A DNA stretch of 64,000 nt, taken from positions 1,460,501 to 1,524,500 of the forward strand of contig AP025573.1 of NCBI GenBank assembly GCA_022845895.1, in the 5' to 3' direction. Every line of letters starts with the position of its first letter. The stretch's first letter is position 1. The DNA comes from Lachnospiraceae bacterium. Lineage in GTDB: Bacteria; Bacillota; Clostridia; Lachnospirales; Lachnospiraceae. A program made the position numbers and the translations under genes. The notes beneath the pieces were generated by a model, which searched no databases, had not been told where the DNA came from, and saw only the letters and a list, made by a program, of their open reading frames with translations. Positions 43,731 to 53,176 of the stretch are shown piece by piece.

Positions 43731-44438
43731 ATGTCGGGATATAAAGAGGCATTTAAAAAGGCATTTCCATACACGATTCCGGTAATGACGGGCTATATCT
43801 TTATCGGCATCGCATTCGGAGTCATGTATGCGGAGAAAGGCTATTCTTTTTTATGGGCGGTGCTGATGAGCCTGCTCGTATATGCGGGGTCGGGACAATA
43901 CCTGGCAGTAAACTTTTTTGTGCCTGGAATCTCGTTCCTCCAGGTTATATTTATGACGCTGATGGTGAACATACGCCATATCTTCTATGGCATCTCTCTT
44001 CTGGAGAAGTTCAATAATATGGGCAGAAAACGCTGGTATATGATTTTCGGTCTGACCGATGAGACGTATTCCCTTTTATGTACGACAAAAGTGCCGGATG
44101 GGGTAGAAGAGGAGAAGTTCCTCTTTGCCATATCCCTGATGGACCAGTCGTACTGGATTATCGGCTCTGCTATCGGCGGACTGGCCGGCAGCCTGCTCCC
44201 TTTCAATTCGGATGGGATTGACTTTGCCATGACCGCTTTGTTTGTCGTCATATTCGTAGAACAGTGGATGGACAGGAAGAACAGGACGCCTGCGGTAATC
44301 GGAATCGCTGCTGCATTCCTCTGCCTTCAGATATTCGGCACGGATAAGTTCGTGCTTCCTTCCATGCTGCTCATCGTCCTCGTACTGTTTATGCTGCGTA
44401 CGAGGCTGGAGAGAAGGGAGGAGATACAATGCCTATAA
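43731..44438 (+). CDS. azlC: AzlC family branched-chain amino acid exporter subunit
   Basis: Large subunit of a two-part exporter for branched-chain amino acids. The 235-residue membrane protein has about seven hydrophobic segments. It shows AFPYTIPVMTGYIFIGIAFG at the start, SGQYLAVNFF and the MVNIRHIFYGISL motif near 85, which mark the AzlC family. ATG 43731 gives GGGAG close upstream; ATG 43716 is an alternative with no well-placed site. It overlaps azlD by 10 bases, so the two are coupled. Confidence 0.88.
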   Translation: MSGYKEAFKKAFPYTIPVMTGYIFIGIAFGVMYAEKGYSFLWAVLMSLLVYAGSGQYLAVNFFVPGISFLQVIFMTLMVNIRHIFYGISLLEKFNNMGRKRWYMIFGLTDETYSLLCTTKVPDGVEEEKFLFAISLMDQSYWIIGSAIGGLAGSLLPFNSDGIDFAMTALFVVIFVEQWMDRKNRTPAVIGIAAAFLCLQIFGTDKFVLPSMLLIVLVLFMLRTRLERREEIQCL

Positions 44439-44761
44439 GTGCAGCCATGTCATTTCTCATAATACTTGCAGTGGCCGGTACGACCTTCGCGACCCGTGTC
44501 GTCCCTTTTCTCGTGTTTCCGAAAGGAAAGGAGATTCCCCGTGTCGTACAGTATCTCGGGAAGGTGCTTACGCCTGCCGTAATCGGGATGCTTGTCGTGT
44601 ACTGCCTGAAAGCGACGCCTGTGCTGGAGAGCCCCCATGGCGTGCCGGAAGCGCTGGCGGTCATCGTGACGGCAGGGCTTCACGTGTGGAAACGCAACAA
44701 TCTGCTCAGTATCGGGGCGGGAACCATACTGTATATGTTCCTGATTCAGGTGGTGTTCTAG
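44429..44761 (+). CDS. azlD: AzlD family branched-chain amino acid exporter small subunit
   Basis: A 110-residue membrane protein with three to four hydrophobic segments, and the family motif ATRVVPFLVF near residue 22 and WKRNNLLSIGAGTILYM at the end. AzlD works with AzlC in export of leucine, isoleucine or azaleucine in B. subtilis. It overlaps azlC and is followed by a terminator. CodY control is plausible as in related bacteria but unverified here. Confidence 0.9.
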   Translation: MPISAAMSFLIILAVAGTTFATRVVPFLVFPKGKEIPRVVQYLGKVLTPAVIGMLVVYCLKATPVLESPHGVPEALAVIVTAGLHVWKRNNLLSIGAGTILYMFLIQVVF

Positions 44762-44780
44762 TCTATATCAGATAAAAATT

Positions 44781-44823
44781 CAGCCGGTTCCTGCTGTTAC
44801 ATATGGCAGGGCCCGGCTGTTTT
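44781..44823 (+). terminator. Terminator after azlD
   Basis: CAGCCGG (44781-44787) pairs with CCGGCTG (44813-44819), with an inner CCTGC/GCAGG stem, followed by TTTT. Confidence 0.8.
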
Positions 44824-44842
44824 GCAAGCAATGCTTTGGCTC

Positions 44843-45667
44843 TTACTGAAGATTTGTCTTCTTCCTCAGAATATAGTACGTAAAGAGGTAGAGGATGACA
44901 GACGTAACGATGGAGAGTGCGGCCGTAATCTTACAGAGATATATCATATATTCTGCAAAGTTGAAGTCTAAGGTTCCATTCTGCGAGGCAATCGGCATAT
45001 AATCGGAGAAGAAGCCGGTAACCGTCATGACGAGCAGGCTGAAGATGGATACGACTGTCGTGATGATGAAGTAGGAGACTACGGCCCCGAGGATGCGGTG
45101 ATTAGAAAACAGCTGCCCCATGGCGATGGAGGCATATATCATGATGACACTGCTGACCGCACCGATGATTACAAGCAGGATGATTACGGCTATGAGCAGC
45201 GCGGGAGTCGTATCGCCTGTGATTCCGAGCTGGTTGAGGACTTCTGCCTTGTTTGAGCTGTACGCACCCGCAACGGACGGTGTCATGATGACTATCCACA
45301 TGGACAGTATGATGAGCAGGATGTCGATAATGCACCAGACAGTTGCAGCTATCGTCTTTGAGAGCAGTTGCTGGCCCGGTGTCACCGGAAGCGTCCGGGT
45401 CAGATAGCCTTCACTTGAGAACAGGTTCTTATAGAACTTTACCGCTACTATCATCTGCGTTCCAAACACGACACCGGACACTATGAGAAAATAAAGCATA
45501 AAGGTGAGTGAAAGCATGAGCGTGGTCGTGTCGTTGACTTCTGTAAACTGTATCCGGCTTGTAAGAAAGAATCTTCCGGCCAGGGCAGACAGTATGAGAA
45601 AACCGTGTATGATAACTAAGAACCGGTTCAATGCTTTCATGTCATATTTAATCAGTTTGCCTAACAT
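44843..45667 (-). CDS. ABC-2 type transporter permease
   Basis: A 274-residue membrane protein with six hydrophobic segments. It contains VAVKFYKNLFSSEGYLTRTLPVTPGQQLLSK, a conserved cytoplasmic stretch of the Gram-positive ABC-2 permeases. Its start overlaps the ATPase gene by 7 bases. The pair is controlled by a GntR/YtrA-type repressor just upstream, an arrangement often linked to cell-envelope stress or antimicrobial peptide response. The substrate is not known. Confidence 0.82.
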   Translation of the reverse strand: MLGKLIKYDMKALNRFLVIIHGFLILSALAGRFFLTSRIQFTEVNDTTTLMLSLTFMLYFLIVSGVVFGTQMIVAVKFYKNLFSSEGYLTRTLPVTPGQQLLSKTIAATVWCIIDILLIILSMWIVIMTPSVAGAYSSNKAEVLNQLGITGDTTPALLIAVIILLVIIGAVSSVIMIYASIAMGQLFSNHRILGAVVSYFIITTVVSIFSLLVMTVTGFFSDYMPIASQNGTLDFNFAEYMIYLCKITAALSIVTSVILYLFTYYILRKKTNLQ

Positions 45668-46362
45668 CTGAACACCTCCCTGAACAGTGCGTCTACGGAT
45701 TTGCCGTGGTCTGAGCGTATCTCATCTACAGCAGCATTGAGAGCGAGCTGGCCCTGGCGGATGAATATGACACGGTCGAGTATATTTTCAATATCATGGA
45801 TCAGGTGGGTGGATATGATAACAGTGGCGTTTTCGTTATAGTTGCCAAGTATCGTCTGCAATATATAATCCCTTGCGGCCGGATCCACGCCGCCGATCGG
45901 CTCATCCAGGACATAGAGCTGCGCGTCCCGGCTCATGGTGAGCACAAGCTGGACTTTTTCCTTCGTACCCTTTGAAAATGTCTTCAGACGTTTGTTCACG
46001 TCTATCTCCAGGTCCGTAAGCATCTTATAAGCCCTGTCCGTCACAAAATTACTGTAAAAATCAGAAAAATATACAATCATGTCTTTTATCTTCATGGAGT
46101 CATCGAGATGGATGCGGTCCGGAAGATAAGACACGATTTTTTTAGTCTCTACGCCGGGTTCCTTGCCGTCAATCAATATCTTGCCGGAAGTAGGTACGAG
46201 AATATCATTTATCAGTTTGATGAACGTAGTCTTTCCGCTTCCGTTAGGTCCAAGCAGCCCCACAATCTGTCCCCTCCCGATAGAAAGGCTCAGGTTGTTC
46301 AGGGCATAGAAGCTGCTGCCATACCTTTTGGAAAGACCCTGGCATTCCAAAATTGGATTCAT
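45661..46362 (-). CDS. ABC transporter ATP-binding protein
   Basis: A 233-residue ATPase with Walker A GPNGSGKTTFIK near 37, a signature-like FSKGTKEKVQLVL near 128 and Walker B QLYVLDEPIGGVD. The signature reads SKGTKEK where LSGGQ is usual, as in other YtrB/BcrA-type exporters. It lies between the GntR regulator (one-base gap) and the permease. Confidence 0.9.
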   Translation of the reverse strand: MNPILECQGLSKRYGSSFYALNNLSLSIGRGQIVGLLGPNGSGKTTFIKLINDILVPTSGKILIDGKEPGVETKKIVSYLPDRIHLDDSMKIKDMIVYFSDFYSNFVTDRAYKMLTDLEIDVNKRLKTFSKGTKEKVQLVLTMSRDAQLYVLDEPIGGVDPAARDYILQTILGNYNENATVIISTHLIHDIENILDRVIFIRQGQLALNAAVDEIRSDHGKSVDALFREVFRC

Positions 46363-46363
46363 A

Positions 46364-46732
46364 TTAGTGTTCCTCCTTTATCGCTTCCTGGATTAACAGA
46401 AGGGTTTCCTCCTCCTGAAAGCCGAGCTGTTTCATTTTTTCAAAAAAGTCTTTGATGTGTTCTGAAGCAAGTTCCGTCTTCATCTGTTTCAACATCTTTT
46501 CATCCTCCGTTATAAAGCGTCCGCTTGTCCGCTGAGAGTATACCAGGCCGCTGCGCTCGAGCTCGGACAGCGCCTTCTGCATCGTGTTAGGGTTCACGGC
46601 AGCGTCCAGCGCAAGGTCACGCACAGATGGAAGCTTGTCGCCGGGCTTATATATACCTGCTATGATATCCTGCTGTATCTTCTCCATAAGCTGCAGATAG
46701 ATGGGCCGTTCATTATCTAAATCCCATGGCAT
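46364..46732 (-). CDS. GntR-family (YtrA subfamily) repressor
   Basis: A 122-residue regulator with an N-terminal winged helix (PIYLQLMEKIQQDIIAGIYKPGDKLPSVRDLALDAAVNPNTMQKALSEL in three stretches) and a short C-terminal dimerisation tail, the YtrA form that lacks a large effector domain. Target candidates are its own operon; a 32-bp palindrome sits 30 bases upstream of the start. YtrA-type repressors respond to cell-wall antibiotics in Bacillus; here the signal is not known. Confidence 0.9.
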   Translation of the reverse strand: MPWDLDNERPIYLQLMEKIQQDIIAGIYKPGDKLPSVRDLALDAAVNPNTMQKALSELERSGLVYSQRTSGRFITEDEKMLKQMKTELASEHIKDFFEKMKQLGFQEEETLLLIQEAIKEEH

Positions 46733-46760
46733 GTAATCACCTCGTTTCTGAAAGGATAAT

Positions 46761-46792
46761 TATTATTGTATTATCTATGTAATACAATAATA
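46761..46792. promoter_or_regulatory. Candidate YtrA-type operator
   Basis: TATTATTGTATTA (46761-46773) and its perfect complement TAATACAATAATA (46780-46792) with a 6-base spacer, upstream of the GntR gene. Length and position fit an autoregulatory operator. Confidence 0.65.
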
Positions 46793-46844
46793 CAAAAGGG
46801 AGAAGTTGTCAAGTGATTGAGCAAGATTGGCGCGAAAATCGTGC

Positions 46845-46880
46845 AAAAAGTCCCGGCAGAGATATCATGCTTCTGCCGGG
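46845..46880 (-). terminator. Terminator of nfo
   Basis: On the minus strand CCCGGCAGA (46880-46872) pairs with TCTGCCGGG (46860-46852), followed by A, C and five T residues. Confidence 0.8.
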
Positions 46881-46905
46881 ATCGTAGGATAGCCAGTATA
46901 AAAAG

Positions 46906-47826
46906 TTATCGGATGCTGTCCGCTTCGTATTCTTCCAGTACAGTATCCGCAAGACGGGGGTTGAACAGACCACTTCTGAGCATCGTTATCTCGTGCTTGT
47001 AAGGTGGATAGGCCTTCTTGGGATGATCGACCGATGGGATATAGGGTGTCTCGAGTATTTTCGGGATTTCCCGGAAATCAGGATGGTGTACGATGTAGGA
47101 GAGAGCATCGAAACCTATCTCGCCGCTGCCGATGTTGGTATGCCTGTCTTTGCCGGCCCCCCTCGGATTGCGGCTGTCATTGATGTGGAATACCGCAATC
47201 TGGTCTTTGCCGATTACCTTGTCAAAATGCTCCATGACACCGTCAAAATCGTGGACGATATCATAACCGCTGTCATGCGTATGGCATGTATCAAAACATA
47301 CTCTCAGCTTGTCATTAAAGACGACACCGTCGTAGATACGTGCGAGCTCTTCGAACGTACGGCCGATTTCAGAACCTTTTCCGGCCATCGTCTCCAGCGC
47401 GATATGGACGGACGTGTCTCTTGTCAGAATCTCGTTAAGCCCCTTTATGATCTGGGCGATACCTTTGTCTGCCCCTTCGCCAACGTGTGCGCCGGGATGG
47501 AGGACGAGCGTCTGGCTCTGGCAGGCGGCGCTGCGCTGCAGATCCATCCGGAGAAATTCTACGGCCAGTTCATATGTCTTTTGATTTACCGAATTCCCCA
47601 GATTGATAATATAAGGCGCATGGATGATGATTTCGCTTATATCATGGCTGTCCATATATTCCCACGCGGAGTCTATATTCAGTTCGCTTATGTCTTTTCT
47701 TTTCGTATTCTGGGGTGCCCCGGTAAATACCATGAAGGTATCGGCACCGTAGGACGCCGCCTCTTTTGCCGAGCCAAGCAGCATATCCTTACCGCTCATG
47801 CTGACGTGGGAACCTAGCTTTATCAC
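46906..47826 (-). CDS. nfo: Deoxyribonuclease IV (AP endonuclease)
   Basis: Repairs abasic sites and 3'-blocking groups in DNA. The 306-residue TIM-barrel protein starts with a GTG ([12 protein letters not shown]) preceded by GAGAGG. Zinc-binding motifs: [59 protein letters not shown] and ILETP. All nine ligand positions look conserved. It is monocistronic between a terminator and a flavin reductase gene. Confidence 0.94.
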   Translation of the reverse strand: MIKLGSHVSMSGKDMLLGSAKEAASYGADTFMVFTGAPQNTKRKDISELNIDSAWEYMDSHDISEIIIHAPYIINLGNSVNQKTYELAVEFLRMDLQRSAACQSQTLVLHPGAHVGEGADKGIAQIIKGLNEILTRDTSVHIALETMAGKGSEIGRTFEELARIYDGVVFNDKLRVCFDTCHTHDSGYDIVHDFDGVMEHFDKVIGKDQIAVFHINDSRNPRGAGKDRHTNIGSGEIGFDALSYIVHHPDFREIPKILETPYIPSVDHPKKAYPPYKHEITMLRSGLFNPRLADTVLEEYEADSIR

Positions 47827-47855
47827 AGTTGTATACCTCTCTTTTCAATCATTTG

Positions 47856-48503
47856 TCACTGCCTGCGGAACTTATCCTTTCCCTGGCCGCAGACAGGACA
47901 TTTATAGGAATCGGGAAGGTCTTCAAACGGCGTCTCCTGGTCGTACACATAACCACATACGCTGCATACCCATTTTGCGGCAGAGCTGTCTGCTCCTTCT
48001 GTCTCATCCGGCAGATAAGTAGGAGCGTTCTTCGGACTCTTTCCTTTGACGACATTGTGATAGTATGCATATGTCATAGCCGGGGAGTCTTCCAGGATAT
48101 CTCCATCCACAACTTCACCGAGGAATACGGTGTGAGTGGAAGTCTCCATCGTGTCTATGACGTTACAGACGATATAACCGCAGGAATCGTCGATGACAGG
48201 GAGCCCTTCCTTCATGGTATGGCTGACGCCTTCAAATTTGTCCACGTCTTTGCCGGTTTGGAAGCCGAATTGTCCGATGAGGGAAGAGGCAGATGACTCC
48301 GACAATATGGATATTGCAAACCTGCCGCTTTTTGCGATGCAGGAGTTGGTAAAGTTGTCATGGTTCATGCTGAGAGCGATGGTAGCAGGCTCCGATGTAA
48401 TCTGCATGATGCTGTTGGCGACACAGCCAGTGCTGCGGCTGCCGTCCAGTGTAGAGATGATATAGACGCCGTAGGATAAGTTGCGGAATACATTTTTGTT
48501 CAT
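47856..48503 (-). CDS. Flavin reductase-rubredoxin fusion (Hrb-like)
   Basis: A 215-residue fusion. Residues 1-160 are a flavin-reductase-like FMN domain ([55 protein letters not shown]). From about 175 a rubredoxin follows, with CSVCGYVYD and [11 protein letters not shown] holding the iron by two CxxC pairs. High-molecular-weight rubredoxins of this type pass electrons to flavodiiron proteins that remove O2, NO or H2O2 in anaerobes. No flavodiiron gene is nearby. It has AGAGGAGG before the ATG and an AT-rich dyad upstream. Confidence 0.87.
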   Translation of the reverse strand: MNKNVFRNLSYGVYIISTLDGSRSTGCVANSIMQITSEPATIALSMNHDNFTNSCIAKSGRFAISILSESSASSLIGQFGFQTGKDVDKFEGVSHTMKEGLPVIDDSCGYIVCNVIDTMETSTHTVFLGEVVDGDILEDSPAMTYAYYHNVVKGKSPKNAPTYLPDETEGADSSAAKWVCSVCGYVYDQETPFEDLPDSYKCPVCGQGKDKFRRQ

Positions 48504-48522
48504 ATGATGACCTCCTCTGATA

Positions 48523-48543
48523 TAATAATAGTAATTGTTATTA
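48523..48543. promoter_or_regulatory. AT-rich dyad, possible Fur/PerR-type box
   Basis: A 21-base near-palindrome (TAATAA..TTATTA with few mismatches inside) 20 bases upstream of the flavin reductase-rubredoxin gene. It resembles Fur-family boxes; AT-rich composition makes chance possible. Confidence 0.35.
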
Positions 48544-48690
48544 ATATAATACCATGCCGTGGAAGGTTTTGCAACAGCAGATTTAAAATATAGTTGTTGC
48601 CAAACTTACCTTGTGATAGAATAACTAGGTAAAATACGTTATATTCAAGTTTTTCTTATATAGAAGCCATATATGCAAGGAGGAGGCAAA

Positions 48691-50457
48691 ATGGAAAAAA
48701 TTATCAGTCTCATAGAGAAAGAGATGGAAGCGGCGTTCGAGAAAGCAGGGTATGACAAGTCCTATGCCAAGGTGACGCTGTCCAACCGTCCCGACCTGTG
48801 TGAATACCAGTGCAACGGCGCGATGGCAGGAGCAAAGGCATACCGGAAGGCGCCGATAGCGATCGCACAAGCCGTGGCTGCAAATCTTTCTGCGGATTCA
48901 TGTATCAAGGAGGCAGAAGCTGTGAAGCCGGGATTCATCAACATCCGGCTGAAGGAGTCGTTTGCCGCTGATTACCTGAACGAGATGAACGACGACGAGG
49001 CGCTCGGCCTTACAAAGGCCGCGGAGCCGAAGATGATTATCGTCGATTATGGCGGGCCGAACGTGGCCAAGCCGCTTCATGTAGGGCACTTGCGCTCTGC
49101 AATCATCGGAGAGAGCCTGAAGCGCGTCGCAAGAGCGATGGGACACAAAGTGCTCGGAGATATCCACCTCGGTGACTGGGGATACCAGATGGGTCTGATC
49201 ATTACCGAGCTTCGATGCCGACAGCCGGAACTTCCCTACTTTGACGACAGCTATGAAGGCGAATATCCGGAGGAGGCGCCGTTTACCATCTCAGAGCTTG
49301 AAGAGATATATCCTGCAGCGAGCAGCAGGGCAAAAGAGGAGGAGGACTACCGCGAACAGGCGCTCAATGCCACGTTCCTCCTTCAGAACGGACACAGAGG
49401 GTATACGGCCGTATGGAACCATATCATGGCTGTATCGGTAGCGGATCTTAAGAAAAATTACGAGAACCTGGGTGTCAGCTTTGACCTCTGGAAGGGGGAG
49501 GCGGACGCGCAGAGATATATCCCTGATATGCTGAAGCGGCTGAAAGAAGAAGGGCATGCCCGTGTCGATGACGGCGCTCTCGTGATTGACGTGCAGGAAG
49601 AGACGGACACGAAGGAAGTGCCTCCGTGCATGATACAGAAGTCGGACGGGGCGTCGCTTTACGGCACGACCGACCTTGCAACGCTCGTACAGAGGGAACA
49701 GGACTATCATCCGGATGAGATCATATATGTGGTGGACAAGCGGCAGGAGCTGCATTTTGAACAGGTGTTCCGGGCCGCCAAGAAAGCAGGCATCGTCAGA
49801 GAAGAGACGAAGCTTTATTTCCTTGGATTTGGCACGATGAACGGGAAGGACGGGAAGCCTTTCAAGACGCGGGAGGGCGGAGTGATGCGGCTGGAAAGCC
49901 TGATTGCTGAAATCGAGGAGGAGATGTACAAGAAGATAACAGATAACCGTACGGTGTCTGAGGAGAATGCGGCCCGTACAGCACAGATTGTCGGCATGTC
50001 CGCAATCAAATATGGAGACTTGTCCAACCAGGCGTCCAAAGATTATGTGTTCGACGTGGACAGGTTCACATCCTTTGAAGGCAACACCGGACCGTATATT
50101 CTGTACACGATCGTGCGTATCAAGTCGATACTGAACAAGTACAGGGAAAACGGCGGTTCCTTTGAAGGAATCAAGATGGAAGGGGCTCATTCAGAGAGCG
50201 AGAAGGCGCTTATGCTGGAGGCTGCCAAGTATAATGAGGTGGTGCAGACTGCATTCGAGGATCTTGCGCCTCACAAGATTTGTGCCTATATCTATGACCT
50301 GGCTAATGTCTTCAACCGTTTTTACCATGAGACGAAGATACTGGCACAAGAAGATGTGGACAGGAAAAGGAGCTATATCGGGCTGCTCATGCTGACCAGG
50401 AAGGTGCTGGAGGCGTGCATCGGCCTGCTCGGATTCGAGGCTCCGGAGAGGATGTAA
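48691..50457 (+). CDS. argS: Arginyl-tRNA synthetase
   Basis: Class I synthetase, 588 aa. The ATG at 48691 follows AAGGAGGAGG by a few bases. It has the N-terminal additional domain, the signature GGPNVAKPLHVGHLRSA (HVGH box) near 122, and FGTMNGKDGKPFKTREG as the KMSKS-equivalent region, in which the canonical KMSKS is absent, as often seen in ArgRS. The DALR anticodon-binding domain ends the protein. The next gene encodes an AlaX-type editing protein. Confidence 0.95.
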   Translation: MEKIISLIEKEMEAAFEKAGYDKSYAKVTLSNRPDLCEYQCNGAMAGAKAYRKAPIAIAQAVAANLSADSCIKEAEAVKPGFINIRLKESFAADYLNEMNDDEALGLTKAAEPKMIIVDYGGPNVAKPLHVGHLRSAIIGESLKRVARAMGHKVLGDIHLGDWGYQMGLIITELRCRQPELPYFDDSYEGEYPEEAPFTISELEEIYPAASSRAKEEEDYREQALNATFLLQNGHRGYTAVWNHIMAVSVADLKKNYENLGVSFDLWKGEADAQRYIPDMLKRLKEEGHARVDDGALVIDVQEETDTKEVPPCMIQKSDGASLYGTTDLATLVQREQDYHPDEIIYVVDKRQELHFEQVFRAAKKAGIVREETKLYFLGFGTMNGKDGKPFKTREGGVMRLESLIAEIEEEMYKKITDNRTVSEENAARTAQIVGMSAIKYGDLSNQASKDYVFDVDRFTSFEGNTGPYILYTIVRIKSILNKYRENGGSFEGIKMEGAHSESEKALMLEAAKYNEVVQTAFEDLAPHKICAYIYDLANVFNRFYHETKILAQEDVDRKRSYIGLLMLTRKVLEACIGLLGFEAPERM

Positions 50458-50472
50458 GAGAAGGTGGATGTG

Positions 50473-51636
50473 ATGACAAGGAAGTTGTTCTATGAGGACA
50501 GCCATATGCAGGAATTTGAAGCAGAAGTGCTGTCATGTGAGCCGTCCGGGGACGGATACGAGATTATTCTGAATGAGACAGCCTTCTTTCCGGAAGGAGG
50601 CGGACAGTATGCCGATACCGGATGGCTCGGCACCGTCCGTGTAACAGATGCACACGAAAAGGGCGGCATTGTAAGACATATGGCTGATGGGCCGCTGGAA
50701 CCGGGGACGAGAGTGGAGGGACGGATTGACTGGGCGGAACGGTTCGAGAAGATGCAGCAGCATTCGGGCGAACATATCATCTCAGGACTTGTCCACAGGA
50801 AGTTCGGCTATGACAACGTAGGATTCCACCTTGGGAGCGGCTATTGTACAATCGACTTCAATGGGCCGATAACGAAGGAGGAGCTCAAAGAGATTGAAGA
50901 GCTTGCCAATGAAGCCGTGTTCAGAGACCTGGATCTTGAGGTGGCATATCCGTCAAAAGAAGAGCTGAAGAACATGGACTACCGGAGCAAGATAGAGATA
51001 GAAGGGCAGGTGCGTATCGTAACCGTGCCCGGTTATGACGTGTGTGCATGCTGTGCCCCCCATGTGGACAGGACAGGGGAGATTGGCCTCATCAAGCTGA
51101 CAGATATGGTCAATTACAAAGGCGGGGAACGGATCAACATGTTATGTGGCATACGCGCCCTGAAGGACTACCAGCAGAAGGAGAGCAATGTCAAGGCGGT
51201 CTCGGCGCTTCTGTGCGCGAAGGAGGACGAGGCCGCGGTGGCGGTCTGCCATCTGAAAGAGGAACATATCCAGCAGAAAGGGAAGCTCGCTTCTCTCCAG
51301 CAGAAGCTGATTGCATATAAGGCAGCGGAGATTGGCGCGGACGGCGGTAGAGTGGTCGTGTTCGACTCGGAGCTTGCCGGGAGCGGTCCGAGGGAACTTA
51401 TGAATCTGCTTCTGGACAAAGGGGCCCATGTATGCGCCGTGCTGGCGGGAACGGGCGGCGATGGATACCGTTATGTCATCGGCAGCAGGACGGAAGATGT
51501 CCGTCCCCTGTGCAAGGAGCTGAATGGCAGATTCTTCGGAAGAGGCGGCGGCAAGAAGGAGATGGTGCAAGGGTCGCTTTCGGGAGAGGAAGAAGAAATC
51601 AGAAGCTTAATAGAGAGCTGGCAGGCAGTTCTTTGA
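50473..51636 (+). CDS. AlaX-type alanyl-tRNA editing protein with DHHA1 domain
   Basis: Trans-editing protein that removes wrongly attached Ser or Gly from tRNA-Ala. The 387-residue protein has the N-terminal barrel of AlaRS (ETAFFPEGGGQYADTG), the zinc motif HSGEH near 97 with a distant CCAPH near 190, and a C-terminal DHHA1 domain (GRFFGRGGGKKEMVQGS). It is homologous to the C-terminal part of AlaRS but lacks the catalytic core. ATG 50473 has AAGGTGG before it. It lies 15 bases after argS. Confidence 0.9.
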   Translation: MTRKLFYEDSHMQEFEAEVLSCEPSGDGYEIILNETAFFPEGGGQYADTGWLGTVRVTDAHEKGGIVRHMADGPLEPGTRVEGRIDWAERFEKMQQHSGEHIISGLVHRKFGYDNVGFHLGSGYCTIDFNGPITKEELKEIEELANEAVFRDLDLEVAYPSKEELKNMDYRSKIEIEGQVRIVTVPGYDVCACCAPHVDRTGEIGLIKLTDMVNYKGGERINMLCGIRALKDYQQKESNVKAVSALLCAKEDEAAVAVCHLKEEHIQQKGKLASLQQKLIAYKAAEIGADGGRVVVFDSELAGSGPRELMNLLLDKGAHVCAVLAGTGGDGYRYVIGSRTEDVRPLCKELNGRFFGRGGGKKEMVQGSLSGEEEEIRSLIESWQAVL

Positions 51637-51644
51637 TTGAAAAC

Positions 51645-51730
51645 AGAGAAGGGCGTATAGGATTGCTGCAGAGTGTTCCGTTCGACGGAAAGCGATGCAG
51701 CGGATATGTACGCCCTTCTCTTTCTTTTTT
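51645..51730 (+). terminator. Compound hairpin terminator after alaX
   Basis: AGAGAAGGGCGTA (51645-51657) pairs with TACGCCCTTCTCT (51709-51721), with inner GCTGCA/TGCAGC and TTCCG/CGGAA stems; TTTCTTTTTT follows. Confidence 0.85.
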
Positions 51731-51851
51731 GACATTTAACGATTTTCTCATGGTTTTATCACAGATTGAACACAATTACACGGTACACTACATACATAGA
51801 CAGTTAGAAACAACTGTTCATCTGACTTATAAAACGAAAGGAGTCTTATAT

Positions 51852-53117
51852 ATGGACAATCAATATAATTATTATAATCCGGAACAGGAGCATGCAGGAG
51901 GAACGCCAGGCGGTTATGACAATAAGCCGGAACGGGTGAAGAAGACAACGCCGAAGTGGGTGAAGCTTATATGTTCTGCACTTGTCTTTGGCCTCGTGGC
52001 AAGCGTGGTATTCCAGACGGGCAATGTCGTCGGAAATAAAATCTTCGGAACAGGCGGCAGCGGCAAGACTGCAAAGCAGGCATCTACCGTGGGCAGCACG
52101 AAGCTGAACACATCCACAAACAGTACGGTAAACTCGGACATTGCGGATATAGCGGAAAAGGCCATGCCGTCAGTCGTCTCCATCACGAATATGAGCGTAC
52201 AGCAGGTGCAGAATTTCTTCGGCGGCGTGCAGGAGCAGGAAAGCAAGAGCGTAGGGTCCGGCATCATCGTAGGACAGAATGACGACGAACTTCTTATCGT
52301 GACAAATAACCATGTGGTGGAAGGCAGCAATACGCTTACCGTATCCTTTATCGATGAAGAGAGCGTAGAAGCGAATGTAAAAGGTACGGATGCGGCAAAA
52401 GACCTGGCAGTGATTGCGGTGCCGCTGGATTCTGTGAAGAGTTCCACGATGGACGCTATCGCGGTTGCCACGCTCGGTGATTCTACCAAGCTGAAGGTCG
52501 GGGAACCGGCTATCGCGATTGGCAATGCCCTCGGTTACGGCCAGTCTGTCACGACGGGTATCATCTCTGCCACGAACAGAGAGCTTGACACGTACGACGG
52601 TGAACTGATTCAGACGGACGCTGCCATCAACCCAGGCAACAGCGGCGGCGCGCTTCTTAATGCCAATGGCGAGGTTGTCGGAATCAACTCGATCAAAGTG
52701 GCTACCGACACGGTAGAAGGCATGGGCTACGCGATACCGATATCTGACGCAGGCAGCATCATACAGAATCTGATGAACAAAGAGACACGAACAAAGGTTG
52801 CGGAAGGCGAGCAGGGGTATCTCGGAATCCAGGGCGTGGATGTCAATTCTGAGAGCGCACAGATGTACAATATGCCGACCGGCGTCTATATATCAGAAGT
52901 TATCGACGGCGGCGGGGCCAAAAAGGCAGGGCTTGCCAAGGGCAGCATCATCACGGAGCTTGACGGTACGTCAATCAACAGCATGGATACATTGAAAGAA
53001 CAGCTCCAGTATTATAAAGCGGGAGAAAAGGTTACGTTGACCGTACAGACTCCGGACAAGGGCGGCGAGTATAAAGAGAGCAGTGTAGAAGTAACCCTTG
53101 GAACAAATACGCAATAA
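51852..53117 (+). CDS. HtrA/DegP-family membrane-anchored serine protease
   Basis: Surface quality-control protease of 421 aa. ATG 51852 (MDNQYNYYNPEQ) follows AAAGGAG; the frame is open far upstream into alaX by chance. A Tyr/Gly/Pro-rich cytoplasmic tail of about 40 residues precedes a membrane segment (LICSALVFGLVASVVFQTGNVVG), then a Ser/Thr-rich linker. The catalytic triad is H in TNNHVVEG, D in AAKDLAVI and S in NPGNSGGALLN. One PDZ domain from about residue 325 (GYLGIQGVDV) ends it. Confidence 0.93.
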   Translation: MDNQYNYYNPEQEHAGGTPGGYDNKPERVKKTTPKWVKLICSALVFGLVASVVFQTGNVVGNKIFGTGGSGKTAKQASTVGSTKLNTSTNSTVNSDIADIAEKAMPSVVSITNMSVQQVQNFFGGVQEQESKSVGSGIIVGQNDDELLIVTNNHVVEGSNTLTVSFIDEESVEANVKGTDAAKDLAVIAVPLDSVKSSTMDAIAVATLGDSTKLKVGEPAIAIGNALGYGQSVTTGIISATNRELDTYDGELIQTDAAINPGNSGGALLNANGEVVGINSIKVATDTVEGMGYAIPISDAGSIIQNLMNKETRTKVAEGEQGYLGIQGVDVNSESAQMYNMPTGVYISEVIDGGGAKKAGLAKGSIITELDGTSINSMDTLKEQLQYYKAGEKVTLTVQTPDKGGEYKESSVEVTLGTNTQ

Positions 53118-53176
53118 TGATATAATGTACCTGATAGGTAACGTAAATATGCAAGAATTGCCTGGGAGGTACAAAC

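Noticed and set aside
51432..51851. An N-terminal extension of the HtrA protein into alaX.
   Set aside because: It would cross a strong terminator; the ATG at 51852 has AAAGGAG and gives a standard HtrA topology.
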